IMG/VR virus record: IMGVR_UViG_3300003690_000169
Span: 1-28,232 of that record
DNA length: 28,232 bases
Source: a virus
Direction: 5' to 3' (one strand)
In this document: piece by piece, positions 13,644 to 20,177 of the stretch
Layout: every line of letters starts with the position of its first letter
How positions within the stretch are numbered: position 1 is the first letter of the stretch
Made by a program: the position numbers and the translations under genes
Notes under the pieces: generated by a model
Seen by the model: only the letters and a program-made list of their open reading frames with translations
Told to the model about the DNA's origin: nothing
The model's database searches: none

Positions 13644-14556
13644 TTGTTACCTCTCTTGTTCCATATGGATTTAGAATGAATTCGGCGTCGAGAAATCCCT
13701 GTCTGTGTTCGGGACTGTTACGACAAATATCACGAAAAGTACAGCCGCCGTAATTACCACAAGAATTAAACATGCGAGGCCAGTGATCTTTTTCATGGTA
13801 CTTCTCCACTTCATTCAATGTGTAAGTTGTATCTCTAAGCCACTCGTCAATCTGTGAGTTGGAGACGTTGAATGGGGCACGACCAAAGCGAGTGAAGTTT
13901 ACCCCCGTTTGAATTGCATCAATGATGAATCCTTGCACGGGGAGTCCGATGACTTCTCGCATGGCCCAAATATATGTATATACTTGAACAGCTGGAGCGA
14001 AGTTGTTAAAATACCAATCTCCAAGCCCTGATTTAGTAGTCTTGGTATCTACAATGTATAGCTGATCATCGAGCCAAACAACCTTATCAATTCTTCCTGA
14101 TATTCTATACGATGTACCTGGAAAAGGGCACTCAAAACGGACTTCTAGAGCTGGTTTTCCGTTAGGTAGTTCAGCGATACGAATTAGCTCTGTATCATAG
14201 AATTCATCTCCTCTCCACACTATCGCGCGGACTGCTGTTTCAAGATTCTTCTTGTTGTCTTCAGACTCTTGGAGTTGAGGAAAGTTCTTAATGATATGGA
14301 CGATAGCCTCTTTGACAGCTACATCTTTTCTGTTACCCTCAAATCTATTTCGGTCTAAGATTTCCATACCCGCATGGATAGCTGAACCCCACAGTGGATC
14401 TATAGAACTCTTCTTATGTTGCCAACCTATGAGAGTTTTCATTTCATAAAGTTTAGGACAGGACTGTACAGCAGTAAGTGAGGACGCATCCCATACCTGT
14501 TGTCTTCCATCCAAGAACTTCGAAAACTTCTGTTCACCTAAAGTTATTTCAGTCAT
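13624..14556 (-). CDS. Cas4/RecB-like PD-(D/E)XK nuclease with four cysteines, 310 aa
   Basis: Nuclease motifs run in order: SSLTAVQSCPKLYE (C33), AIHAGME (H61), GRIDKVVWLDDQLYIVDTKT (D157, D170, K172) and QVYTY (Q191). A C-terminal cluster NSCGNYGGCTFRDIC gives C266, C272, C278; with C33 these make the four-cysteine iron-sulfur ring of Cas4 and AddB-type nucleases. It would process DNA ends for phage recombination or break down host DNA. No cas1, cas2 or CRISPR array is present, so it is not a CRISPR gene here. The IscA and DUF59 genes nearby could mature its cluster. Confidence 0.87.
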   Translation of the reverse strand: MTEITLGEQKFSKFLDGRQQVWDASSLTAVQSCPKLYEMKTLIGWQHKKSSIDPLWGSAIHAGMEILDRNRFEGNRKDVAVKEAIVHIIKNFPQLQESEDNKKNLETAVRAIVWRGDEFYDTELIRIAELPNGKPALEVRFECPFPGTSYRISGRIDKVVWLDDQLYIVDTKTTKSGLGDWYFNNFAPAVQVYTYIWAMREVIGLPVQGFIIDAIQTGVNFTRFGRAPFNVSNSQIDEWLRDTTYTLNEVEKYHEKDHWPRMFNSCGNYGGCTFRDICRNSPEHRQGFLDAEFILNPYGTREVTNDSTDN

Positions 14557-14557
14557 G

Positions 14558-14887
14558 TTATTCCTTTATCCAACACCATGTCCTCTTACGGAGAACAATA
14601 CAGTGTTCCCTACGCAATTGAATAAGCGCGAGAGTAATTTCTCTATCTTTATAAGGCTCTGTATCTGGCATAGCCTTATGTATCTTTTTGAGAGTTAAGT
14701 TTTTCCCTGTCAAAGCCTTACGTACATTCTTAAGGATCTCTGCGCGCCGTTCCTTCTTTTCTCTGCGTCTATCATACGCAGTATTATCCGGCATCTTCCA
14801 TTTTAAAGGGGACTCAAAGGGAGTATTCTGATCCTTCTTACTAAGTTTCCTACGTAGGAAGGATGGTATATGTAAAAGGTCAATCAT
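14558..14887 (-). CDS. Unknown basic protein, possible winged helix, 109 aa
   Basis: The first half is basic and disordered-looking (YDRRREKKERRAEILKNVRK); the second, LTLKKIHKAMPDTEPYKDRE then ALIQLRREHCIVLRKRTWCW, reads like a winged-helix domain of a small DNA-binding protein. It overlaps the rubredoxin gene by 8 bases. The regulatory role is inference; no target site can be named. Confidence 0.55.
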   Translation of the reverse strand: MIDLLHIPSFLRRKLSKKDQNTPFESPLKWKMPDNTAYDRRREKKERRAEILKNVRKALTGKNLTLKKIHKAMPDTEPYKDREITLALIQLRREHCIVLRKRTWCWIKE

Positions 14888-15074
14888 TACTTATTTCTTC
14901 CATTTCAAATTCTTCTTTGCCCACTCCACAACCAGGGCATACCCATCCCTCATTTACATCTTCCCATTTAATACCAGGAGGTATGCCATCATCAGGCCAT
15001 CCTTCTTTTTCATTGTAGATAAAACCACAGATTTGACATTTCCATATTTTATACTCTTCTATCTTATCATTCAT
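14880..15074 (-). CDS. Rubredoxin, 64 aa
   Basis: A one-iron electron carrier: WKCQICGFIYNEKEGWPDDG with C13 and C16, and VCPGCGVGKEEF with C46 and C49, plus the typical GIPPG and W residues, form a complete classical rubredoxin. It would ferry electrons in the cytoplasm to an oxidoreductase not identified here. The ATG 15072-15074 has no binding site of its own but is joined by a TAATG overlap to a 15-codon hydrophobic mini-gene with a perfect site, so it is translated by coupling. A TTG at 15116 would give a longer form but is less likely. Confidence 0.88.
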   Translation of the reverse strand: MNDKIEEYKIWKCQICGFIYNEKEGWPDDGIPPGIKWEDVNEGWVCPGCGVGKEEFEMEEISND

Positions 15075-15121
15075 TATACAATCAGAATAATAAGAAATGT
15101 AAATAGAATCAACCAATCCAT
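15074..15121 (-). CDS. 15-residue hydrophobic leader peptide coupled to rubredoxin
   Basis: The peptide is MDWLILFTFLIILIV. Its ATG (15119-15121) has GAGGAG 7 bases upstream, one of the best sites in the window, and itself overlaps the stop of the 55-aa gene as TAATG; its own stop overlaps the rubredoxin ATG as a second TAATG. It could be a membrane peptide or simply a ribosome-delivering leader. Short length keeps the confidence moderate. Confidence 0.5.
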   Translation of the reverse strand: MDWLILFTFLIILIV

Positions 15122-15288
15122 TATTTTTCTCCTCTGTCCAATCCAGTTGCGTAAGCAGCCCGGGCTTTCACTAGCCAGTAGGGACCAGCATCTATATAGT
15201 CGTTCTTATTCCCGTCAATGCAAAGCTTCAAGGCTTCCATTAGAACTTTATTAACATCTTTAAGTTCTTGCATCTTCTTGGTACTCAT
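15121..15288 (-). CDS. Unknown small protein, 55 aa
   Basis: ATG 15286-15288 follows GGAGAGGTAA. The protein begins MSTKKMQELKDVNKVLMEAL and contains DAGPYWLVKARAAYATGLD, probably a two-helix protein. It overlaps the gene upstream by 29 bases and hands over to the mini-gene by TAATG. No family recognised. Confidence 0.65.
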   Translation of the reverse strand: MSTKKMQELKDVNKVLMEALKLCIDGNKNDYIDAGPYWLVKARAAYATGLDRGEK

Positions 15289-15514
15289 TTACCTCTCCAT
15301 AGGTTGCGGCAAAAATTGGGCGGTATTTCTCGAATTTCTTAAGTGATTTATTGCATGCAGCTAGTAAAATATTCTTAGCACGATCTTCAATATCTCCTCC
15401 ATCATATGCTGTCCAGGCTAAGGGTTTGATGCAGGGGGGCAGGTCAGCCACCGGACCAAGTGCAAACTCTTTCCTACTACATTCTCCAGATTCATCAATG
15501 ATGTTGTTTACCAT
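15260..15514 (-). CDS. Unknown protein, 84 aa
   Basis: The likely start is ATG 15512-15514 with AAGGG 7 bases upstream, 20 bases inside the ligase end; the frame continues to 15655 but that part is ligase shadow. It begins MVNNIIDESGECSRKEFALG and contains LPPCIKPLAW, a PLAW motif seen in many small phage proteins of unknown role. Contains a GGGGGGCAG motif (15434). Confidence 0.6.
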   Translation of the reverse strand: MVNNIIDESGECSRKEFALGPVADLPPCIKPLAWTAYDGGDIEDRAKNILLAACNKSLKKFEKYRPIFAATYGEVNEYQEDART

Positions 15515-16355
15515 CTTGATACCCTTTAGCTTTGACCACATCATCTTTATCCAAGACAGGAATAATATCATCCAATTTCTCTTGTAGAACAAGTGATAGT
15601 ATATTCTTTTCTTTCGAAATCTGGTTTTTCGCTTTGTGTTTGATGACATAATCATCTCCTTTTATCTTTACTCGTAAACCGTCCTCCCAAACTATTACAT
15701 ATCCTTCTTTTCCTGTTAGTTCTTTGGTGTGTTTTATAAGTTCGGTTCTAGTTCCAATAAATTTAGATGGCATCACACGGGGGACATTATATTGTATGGC
15801 AAGGTCGGAAAGTCCTTTGGGAGAGATATATTTACCGGATACATTATCCCTAACTGCAATTAGTGTTAGACTAGGAGTATCATACTTTATGATTATATGG
15901 TTGTCAGGACCGATATACTCAAAGATTGGGGTCATATCACTTAAGTGACACTCAGTACAGAGCTTAATATGACTAGAAGTAAGATGCTTTTCTGCATCTT
16001 CACTGACATCGGTTATTCCACTACGGGTCATAAGGCGCATTCTTCCTCTGACTGTAGCTGGATGGATCATTGACCCATCAAGCTTATCATATACAATATG
16101 AGTTTTATCCCACGGTAGTTGGTCTAATGTCTGGGCTTCCCCTATATTAAAGAACTTATGAAGGGGCCGAGCCATAATCTGCCCCCCGCTATGAAACTTT
16201 ATTCCTCTACACTCAAGACGAAATGGGTCATTAAAAGTATCCGGCAGTATATATTTATAGTCGATGACAGTATAGTCCTCCTTTACAGAGATCCTAAACT
16301 CATCACGATCCTTAATAATGGGTAGTATATCATCAATCGTTTCGATTGTCAACAA
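15495..16355 (-). CDS. RNA ligase, T4 Rnl1-type, 286 aa
   Basis: Joins RNA 3'-OH and 5'-phosphate ends using ATP. The nucleotidyltransferase motifs are visible: KLDGS with the AMP-accepting K91 (residues 91-95), EYIGPDNHI, EGYVIVWEDG and VKIKGDDYV-x-KHK. The start is TTG 16353-16355 with GGAG 9 bases upstream; the longer frame to 16478 lies over the preceding gene. It lies two genes downstream of a polynucleotide-kinase-like protein, the classic pair for repairing tRNAs cut by host anticodon nucleases, and close to the phage's own tRNA. Confidence 0.83.
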   Translation of the reverse strand: MLTIETIDDILPIIKDRDEFRISVKEDYTVIDYKYILPDTFNDPFRLECRGIKFHSGGQIMARPLHKFFNIGEAQTLDQLPWDKTHIVYDKLDGSMIHPATVRGRMRLMTRSGITDVSEDAEKHLTSSHIKLCTECHLSDMTPIFEYIGPDNHIIIKYDTPSLTLIAVRDNVSGKYISPKGLSDLAIQYNVPRVMPSKFIGTRTELIKHTKELTGKEGYVIVWEDGLRVKIKGDDYVIKHKAKNQISKEKNILSLVLQEKLDDIIPVLDKDDVVKAKGYQDGKQHH

Positions 16356-16356
16356 C

Positions 16357-16548
16357 TTATTGTTCTCCTCTTTCCCGAATGGCGGCGGCAGCTTGTTTAA
16401 AATTAAATAGGCCGCTCTCAACCACTTTAGCACAAGCTTCACGCTCCTCGGCCACGGCTCCCGCCATCTCTTTGACAATTTCGCGATCTAGGTTTCCCTT
16501 TGTACCAAATGAAAAGATTCGATCTACTCTTTCTCTGAAGGTGGTCAT
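16357..16548 (-). CDS. Unknown small phage protein, 63 aa
   Basis: The segment GAVAEEREACAKVVE and ending AAAIRERG form a pattern very common in small helical phage and prophage proteins of unknown function. ATG has AAGGAG 9 bases upstream. It lies between the RNA kinase and RNA ligase and its stop overlaps the ligase binding site. Confidence 0.7.
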   Translation of the reverse strand: MTTFRERVDRIFSFGTKGNLDREIVKEMAGAVAEEREACAKVVESGLFNFKQAAAAIRERGEQ

Positions 16549-16550
16549 AA

Positions 16551-17039
16551 TTAGTTACTCCTTGCGTCGTGGACGATTACATTGGGAAGGCCATCCCCAT
16601 CTAGAATGTCGGGTAGGGCCAACTGAAATCTATCATGTGTGTCTTGAACTATGTTCTTCCCGTTGGGCTTCATGACATCTAGCCGCCAGTCTCCGTCTCG
16701 AAGTTTTTCCTCGATAGGACGGTCAACAATGTAGTACATCACGTTCTGGTCTAGGGGTGCGAGCTTGGTAATCTGCAATCGCTCGCGGCGACGGTAGTTA
16801 GTGCAGTCCACCCAAACAGGAAGGCCATGCATAATCCGATTGGTTACATGGCCTCTGAGATAGGAGTAGACTTTATCATTGGAATATTGACACATAGAGT
16901 CCCCTGTAATTTGCTTACGGAGTTCGTCTGTGGAGATTACCATGCCAGGAATGTCTCGGTATTTATCAGCGACAGTAGACTTACCTGCGGCACAGGGGCC
17001 AATCAGTAGGTGTAGGAAGGTTGCACCTTTGGTATACAT
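16551..17039 (-). CDS. P-loop polynucleotide/zeta-type kinase, 162 aa
   Basis: GPCAAGKST (14-22) is a Walker A loop, STDELR follows with the expected substrate-binding aspartate, and VWVDCTNYRRRER is the lid region seen in the kinase domain of T4 polynucleotide kinase and related AAA_33 proteins. It would phosphorylate 5' ends of RNA or DNA. No 3'-phosphatase (DxDGT) domain is present, so it is kinase-only. Start ATG 17037-17039 has GGAGG 5 bases upstream. Beside an RNA ligase and tRNA, an RNA-repair role is the best guess; another small substrate is possible. Confidence 0.75.
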   Translation of the reverse strand: MYTKGATFLHLLIGPCAAGKSTVADKYRDIPGMVISTDELRKQITGDSMCQYSNDKVYSYLRGHVTNRIMHGLPVWVDCTNYRRRERLQITKLAPLDQNVMYYIVDRPIEEKLRDGDWRLDVMKPNGKNIVQDTHDRFQLALPDILDGDGLPNVIVHDARSN

Positions 17040-17093
17040 ATTATCCTCCAAAATTTTAGGGGAATTCGTGCCAAGGCCACGGTAGGGTCTTGA

Positions 17094-17170
17094 TGGTTGC
17101 GGGAGTAGGATTTGAACCTACGACCTTCAGGTTATGAACCTGACGAGCTACCGGACTGCTCCATCCCGCG
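17094..17170 (-). tRNA. Initiator tRNA-fMet (CAU), 77 nt with encoded CCA
   Basis: Folds into a full cloverleaf. The acceptor pairs CGCGGGA with TCCCGCA, leaving a C1.A72 mismatch, the mark of formylatable bacterial initiator tRNA. The D arm GAGC/GCTC has the initiator-type A11-U24 pair, the anticodon loop is TTCATAA (CAU), and the T arm is GTAGG-TTCAAAT-CCTAC. A CCA end is encoded (17094-17096). The anticodon stem has AGG:CCU instead of the E. coli GGG:CCC, a variant I recall from alphaproteobacteria. It stands between a small exported protein gene and the RNA kinase gene and is presumably cut out of the same transcript. Confidence 0.95.
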
Positions 17171-17181
17171 TTAGTTAAGGG

Positions 17182-17442
17182 TTATTGGGGGTTGTTTAGA
17201 TCTATCTTGTCCTTTTCTAGGACGCAATTGATAAAGTACATTGGAGGAGTCATTCCAAGTCGTCTCTGTAGATCACCCAATATAGAACTAAGAATTATTG
17301 GGGCAAATTCTTCACATTCTTCTTTTGTTGGAAAGTTTTCCTTAGTCCAAGTTGCTACTTGTACTACATTTTGAGGCGGTCCCCAGTTAAAGACGATTTG
17401 TAACACGAAAACTGCGGTTGCGATTGATGTTGATAGAGCCAT
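17182..17442 (-). CDS. Small exported two-cysteine protein, 86 aa
   Basis: An N-terminal hydrophobic stretch (ALSTSIATAVFVLQIVF) is followed by WTKENFPTKEECEEF and MYFINCVLEK: hydrophobic start, helix with cysteine, then a second cysteine, as in the genes at 11142, 12280 and 13404. The ATG overlaps the upstream stop (TAATG). It ends 12 bases upstream of the initiator tRNA. Probably periplasmic; function unknown. Confidence 0.6.
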   Translation of the reverse strand: MALSTSIATAVFVLQIVFNWGPPQNVVQVATWTKENFPTKEECEEFAPIILSSILGDLQRRLGMTPPMYFINCVLEKDKIDLNNPQ

Positions 17443-17693
17443 TACTTATTTAATCCTGAGAGTGGGCTATCCAATGAGAACGGCTTGGCCGCTGGTTTGG
17501 CGGTGGCAGTTTTCTTGGTTATTCTTTTCCCCGTCGATTCGGCGGCCTTCACATTGTCCCTCTGTAACCTAAGGTAGTCAACGATTTTGTCGATGGCGGG
17601 GGCATCCTTGGCGAGTTCTTCGAGATCACGATCAAATAGATTTGTGACTTCAACTAAATCTGCTGGATTAGGTGTTTCCTGTTCATTTTTCAA
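17442..17693 (-). CDS. Unknown protein with basic Ala/Lys/Thr-rich tail, 83 aa
   Basis: TTG start at 17691-17693 with GGGAG 8 bases upstream and a TTGA junction. The first 50 residues are acidic and helical (LVEVTNLFDRDLEELAKDAP), the rest basic and low-complexity (KRITKKTATAKPAAKPF), which may bind nucleic acid. No family recognised. Confidence 0.6.
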   Translation of the reverse strand: MKNEQETPNPADLVEVTNLFDRDLEELAKDAPAIDKIVDYLRLQRDNVKAAESTGKRITKKTATAKPAAKPFSLDSPLSGLNK

Positions 17694-17950
17694 TTTAATA
17701 TCTCCCTATTAAAAAGATCAGCTCTTTTACTAAAAGAGTAGACCATTGCGTTTGCCATCTGTAAAGAACGATACGGTCCAAGACTCATAAGTAATGTGTC
17801 AAGACCCAAATCAATGCAGGTGGCGGCTATATCATCATCTGATATCTTCTCCCGATAGGATTCTAATAGATCGGAAAGTTCAATATGGAAGGTTCCAATA
17901 TCTTCTGGCTTATTCCACCTTCCCGAAGAGAAAGTTTTTTTACTTGACAT
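17690..17950 (-). CDS. Unknown protein, 86 aa
   Basis: Begins MSSKKTFSSGRWNKPEDIGT; the remainder is helical (ELSDLLESYREKISDDDIAA and DTLLMSLGPYRSLQMANAMV). ATG at 17948-17950 with a modest GAGAGATG site, 11 bases inside the upstream gene. Its start, TGTCAAGTAAAAAAA, is nearly the same as the start of the 86-aa gene at 9305-9565, although the proteins diverge after MSSKK. Confidence 0.6.
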   Translation of the reverse strand: MSSKKTFSSGRWNKPEDIGTFHIELSDLLESYREKISDDDIAATCIDLGLDTLLMSLGPYRSLQMANAMVYSFSKRADLFNREILN

Positions 17951-18155
17951 GTTTCATCTCTCTAAGTTGAGAGGGTGATGGAGAGGCAATAGACCCCTTC
18001 CAAGTTCTCCTAGAATTTATACTAGAAACTCTATCACGTTCTGTCATGCCCATAACTACTCTGTTTACGGTTTCGGGGGGCAGATTTAGGTACTTAGGGC
18101 CGCCCTCTTGCATCCAATCATATTCGATCTTTCGATGCGTCGTAAGAATGCTCAT
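17940..18155 (-). CDS. Unknown basic protein, 71 aa
   Basis: ATG 18153-18155 has GGAGAGG upstream; a TTG six codons earlier coincides with that site and is unlikely. The protein begins MSILTTHRKIEYDWMQEGGP and is basic and serine-rich at the C-terminus (SSINSRRTWKGSIASPSPSQ). It overlaps the small lipoprotein gene by 38 bases in another frame. Contains a GGGGGGCAG motif (18075). Function unknown. Confidence 0.6.
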   Translation of the reverse strand: MSILTTHRKIEYDWMQEGGPKYLNLPPETVNRVVMGMTERDRVSSINSRRTWKGSIASPSPSQLREMKHVK

Positions 18156-18258
18156 TCTTATTGTCCTCTCCAAATGTTTCCCCGATACATGACAAGGGAA
18201 GTAGTAACACTACTATTATACCAAATACTACCGACCAATTCTTAATTCTAATAATCAT
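18118..18258 (-). CDS. Small lipoprotein, 46 aa
   Basis: The ATG (18256-18258) follows GAGGAG at ideal distance. The sequence starts with MIIRIKNWS, then a hydrophobic run VVFGIIVVLLLPLSC, with C24 as a likely lipid attachment site (lipobox PLSC, somewhat unusual at -3), then a short acidic tail of about 22 residues. It bridges two genes, overlapping the upstream gene by 11 bases and the downstream one by 38. Likely anchored facing the periplasm. Alternative: a plain single-span membrane peptide. Confidence 0.6.
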   Translation of the reverse strand: MIIRIKNWSVVFGIIVVLLLPLSCIGETFGEDNKNEHSYDASKDRI

Positions 18259-18829
18259 TATTCTCCTCGCTATAATCCTCGGCATCATCGTATGATGAGA
18301 AATTTAAGCTTCCAAGTAAATCCTCCATCGTTTCCGTTCTCATAATATCTTCTATATCTGGACTTGGCATATTAGAGTCAGACATACGAGGAGCGCGACT
18401 TTCACAACTTTGTCCGACTTCACTTTGGCCATGTCCACGAAGATACCCACGCCATCCAGATGGTGTCTCAATATTACGGTAAACGGAGCTATTTGATTTT
18501 GATTTGCAAACTTTCACTGTCATATTAACCTGTTTTCGGTCAACTATAACAACACGCCTAGCAACTCTAAAGGAATATATTCTAGGCATACCATCTGAAT
18601 CTAAGATATCACCATAATCTCTGTAATATCGGTTGGCTTCACGAGAACGGTCTACTGCTTCCCACGGTCGACGTTCCATCCAATATACAGCACCAAATTC
18701 AATAGCTTTTATCTCAACTTCTGTGTAATTGCCTGATGGGTCTATTTGCATGGTGGTTTTGGGGAGATGTTTTAGGAAAGAAACCTTCTTATTAGTCAGT
18801 TTGTTGCTTTCCTTTTGAAGATTGGTCAA
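18248..18829 (-). CDS. Unknown protein, 193 aa
   Basis: TTG start (18827-18829) with GGAG 7 bases upstream and a TTGA junction with the upstream stop. The middle looks like a folded alpha-beta unit (EVEIKAIEFGAVYWMERRPW, FRVARRVVIVDRKQ); residues after about 130 are polar, serine-rich and then strongly acidic (SSYDDAEDYSEENNDY). No recognised domain. It is co-transcribed with the ATP-grasp gene two places upstream and may belong to that pathway. Confidence 0.6.
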   Translation of the reverse strand: MTNLQKESNKLTNKKVSFLKHLPKTTMQIDPSGNYTEVEIKAIEFGAVYWMERRPWEAVDRSREANRYYRDYGDILDSDGMPRIYSFRVARRVVIVDRKQVNMTVKVCKSKSNSSVYRNIETPSGWRGYLRGHGQSEVGQSCESRAPRMSDSNMPSPDIEDIMRTETMEDLLGSLNFSSYDDAEDYSEENNDY

Positions 18830-19131
18830 ATCAACTCTCCTGTTTCTGGATCAAGCATAACTAAATCAGGTTTGGGTTGATCAGTTAATCTGATTCCCCA
18901 TGTTCCATCATCGGTTTGTTCACAATCCATTCTAACATAGACGTATTTGAAGTCACCATTCTGGGCTTCAACAGCTTTTCTAAACTTTCCGATATCCATT
19001 CTCATGGTCATGGCTTCATTCTTATCTGCTGTTGGTATAAATACACCATTTTCTCTTTCAATGGCTGTATCCAAAACAGTCTTAAGATGACTATTTACAT
19101 AGATTCCGTAGGTATGTGGGTTAAATGGCAA
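18826..19131 (-). CDS. Unknown protein, 101 aa
   Basis: The best start is TTG 19129-19131: GGAGG lies 6 bases upstream, inside the last codons of the ATP-grasp gene. Earlier ATGs in the frame overlap that gene more and lack a site. It begins MPFNPHTYGIYVNSHLKTVL and has an alpha-beta pattern ending PKPDLVMLDPETGELI. Function unknown; coupled to the ATP-grasp ligase. Confidence 0.6.
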   Translation of the reverse strand: MPFNPHTYGIYVNSHLKTVLDTAIERENGVFIPTADKNEAMTMRMDIGKFRKAVEAQNGDFKYVYVRMDCEQTDDGTWGIRLTDQPKPDLVMLDPETGELI

Positions 19132-19930
19132 AGTAGTCCTCCATAAATTTTCTAGCATAAATTTCAATGGAACGGCCTTCGAGAGCCGGGGCGGTGTTCA
19201 ATTCAAGAACATAAGCTTTTTTAGAGGCAGTCTCAACAATATCCACAGCCCCAAAATCAAGGCGGAGAGCATCCATAGCTTGGTAGGCTTTGAACTCAAC
19301 ATCTCTTGGTAAATCTGATGTCTGGACAATACCGAATATAAACCCGTTTCCATGATTTCGTACCTGCCAATTTACATCTTCATTAGGAGTTTCGAGGCGA
19401 CGGAGCTTCTTTTGTACATAGAATATCTTATTCTGTGATATATGTACACGGTATTCAGCATTTTTCTTAATGTATTTGGTGTAGAGGGGGGCAGTCGGGA
19501 TATCAACCCCATTTCTCCAATTTTCCTCTGTGATTATTTTGATACCTCTGCCCCCCGAAGACCTCGATAAGGTACGAGCTACAACTGTACTGCCTTCATC
19601 ATCAATCCAACTTATTGCTTGGTCAATTGAAGTGGTAAAAGCTGGAATACAAACACCTTCTTCTTTCATAAGGGCAAAGGAAAGAGTTTTATCCACAGCT
19701 ATGGACACTTTACAGGGCAGGTTGATATAGCGGCAAGCTACTTGCAGGTTTTCCAGATGCCGAATAGGGATATTAGTACTACCCCAATTTATAATTAAAT
19801 CCCCAAGATTTGGGTTCCAACAAGAGTTGAGAGGTTTAATGCGCTGAATTCCGAGGGCATGAGAGAGGGCGGCCCCAGACCGGCTCGATCTTCCTGCCCA
19901 TAAAAATACTCTGTTACGAAATCTTGGCAT
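19121..19930 (-). CDS. ATP-grasp carboxylate-amine ligase, 269 aa
   Basis: ATP-grasp enzymes activate a carboxylate as acyl-phosphate and join it to an amine. Visible here: the glycine-rich ATP loop SRSSGGRGIKI (about 121-131), EYRVHIS (159-165), the RLDFGAVDIV strand (223-232) and the metal-binding VLELNTAPALEG (241-252; E243, N245), as in RimK and other peptide ligases. The N-terminal domain is short, so the protein is a minimal ligase. The neighbours are an amidotransferase and COOH-NH2 ligases. Two GGGGGGCAG motifs in opposite orientation (19486, 19548) lie in it. The substrate is not known. Confidence 0.82.
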   Translation of the reverse strand: MPRFRNRVFLWAGRSSRSGAALSHALGIQRIKPLNSCWNPNLGDLIINWGSTNIPIRHLENLQVACRYINLPCKVSIAVDKTLSFALMKEEGVCIPAFTTSIDQAISWIDDEGSTVVARTLSRSSGGRGIKIITEENWRNGVDIPTAPLYTKYIKKNAEYRVHISQNKIFYVQKKLRRLETPNEDVNWQVRNHGNGFIFGIVQTSDLPRDVEFKAYQAMDALRLDFGAVDIVETASKKAYVLELNTAPALEGRSIEIYARKFMEDYFAI

Positions 19931-20177
19931 TATTGTATTCCTTTGTCTGGAAATCCCGTATTTCCCGTATTTCCCGTATTTCCCGAATGAGGTCGAGTGG
20001 AGTCGAATGAACCCGTATTATCCGAATCAGCGTTTTTGCGGCTTTGCTTCCTTCTCTTATACGTAATATAATAAATAGGAATATATACATATAGTAAGGA
20101 TAACAGCCATTTTTTAATGGAAATAGTAGGAAATCCAATGATTCGGACGATTCGGATTCATTCGGATTTATTCGGAG
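19931..20177. other. Repeat-rich intergenic region, candidate replication origin or operator
   Basis: A 247-base gap in an otherwise gapless operon. Right side (20142-20195, plus strand): TTCGGA-type hexamers at 20142, 20151, 20161, 20171, 20181 and TCGGA at 20191, spaced 9-10 bases, so on one helix face; the last two are in the end of the 183-aa gene. Left side (19955-20029): CCCGTATTT three times, then CCCGAATGA, TCGAATGA, CCCGTATTA and CCGAATCA, in inverted orientation. The core between them (about 20050-20135) is strongly AT-rich. The layout suits an origin with iterons and an unwinding region; a regulator-binding site is the alternative. Confidence 0.45.
19955..20029 (+). repeat. Left repeat cluster: CCCGTATTT and CCGAATGA units
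   Basis: Three perfect 9-base copies of CCCGTATTT (19955-19981) run into CCCGAATGA, followed at 10-base intervals by TCGAATGA, CCCGTATTA and CCGAATCA. CCGAATCA (20022-20029) is the exact inverse of TGATTCGG at 20139-20146. Confidence 0.75.

Noticed and set aside
13624-14556. CRISPR-associated Cas4
   Set aside because: No cas1/cas2 neighbours and no repeat-spacer array anywhere in the window; stand-alone phage nucleases of this type are common.
19955-20029. CRISPR-like short repeats
   Set aside because: Units are only 9-10 bases with no spacers of constant length, so they are tandem sites and not an array.
19914-20138. 74-codon frame across the repeat region (with REIREIREI)
   Set aside because: No ribosome binding site, starts at TTG or an unsupported ATG, and its tail is a direct read-out of the 9-base repeats; the repeats are better explained as DNA sites.
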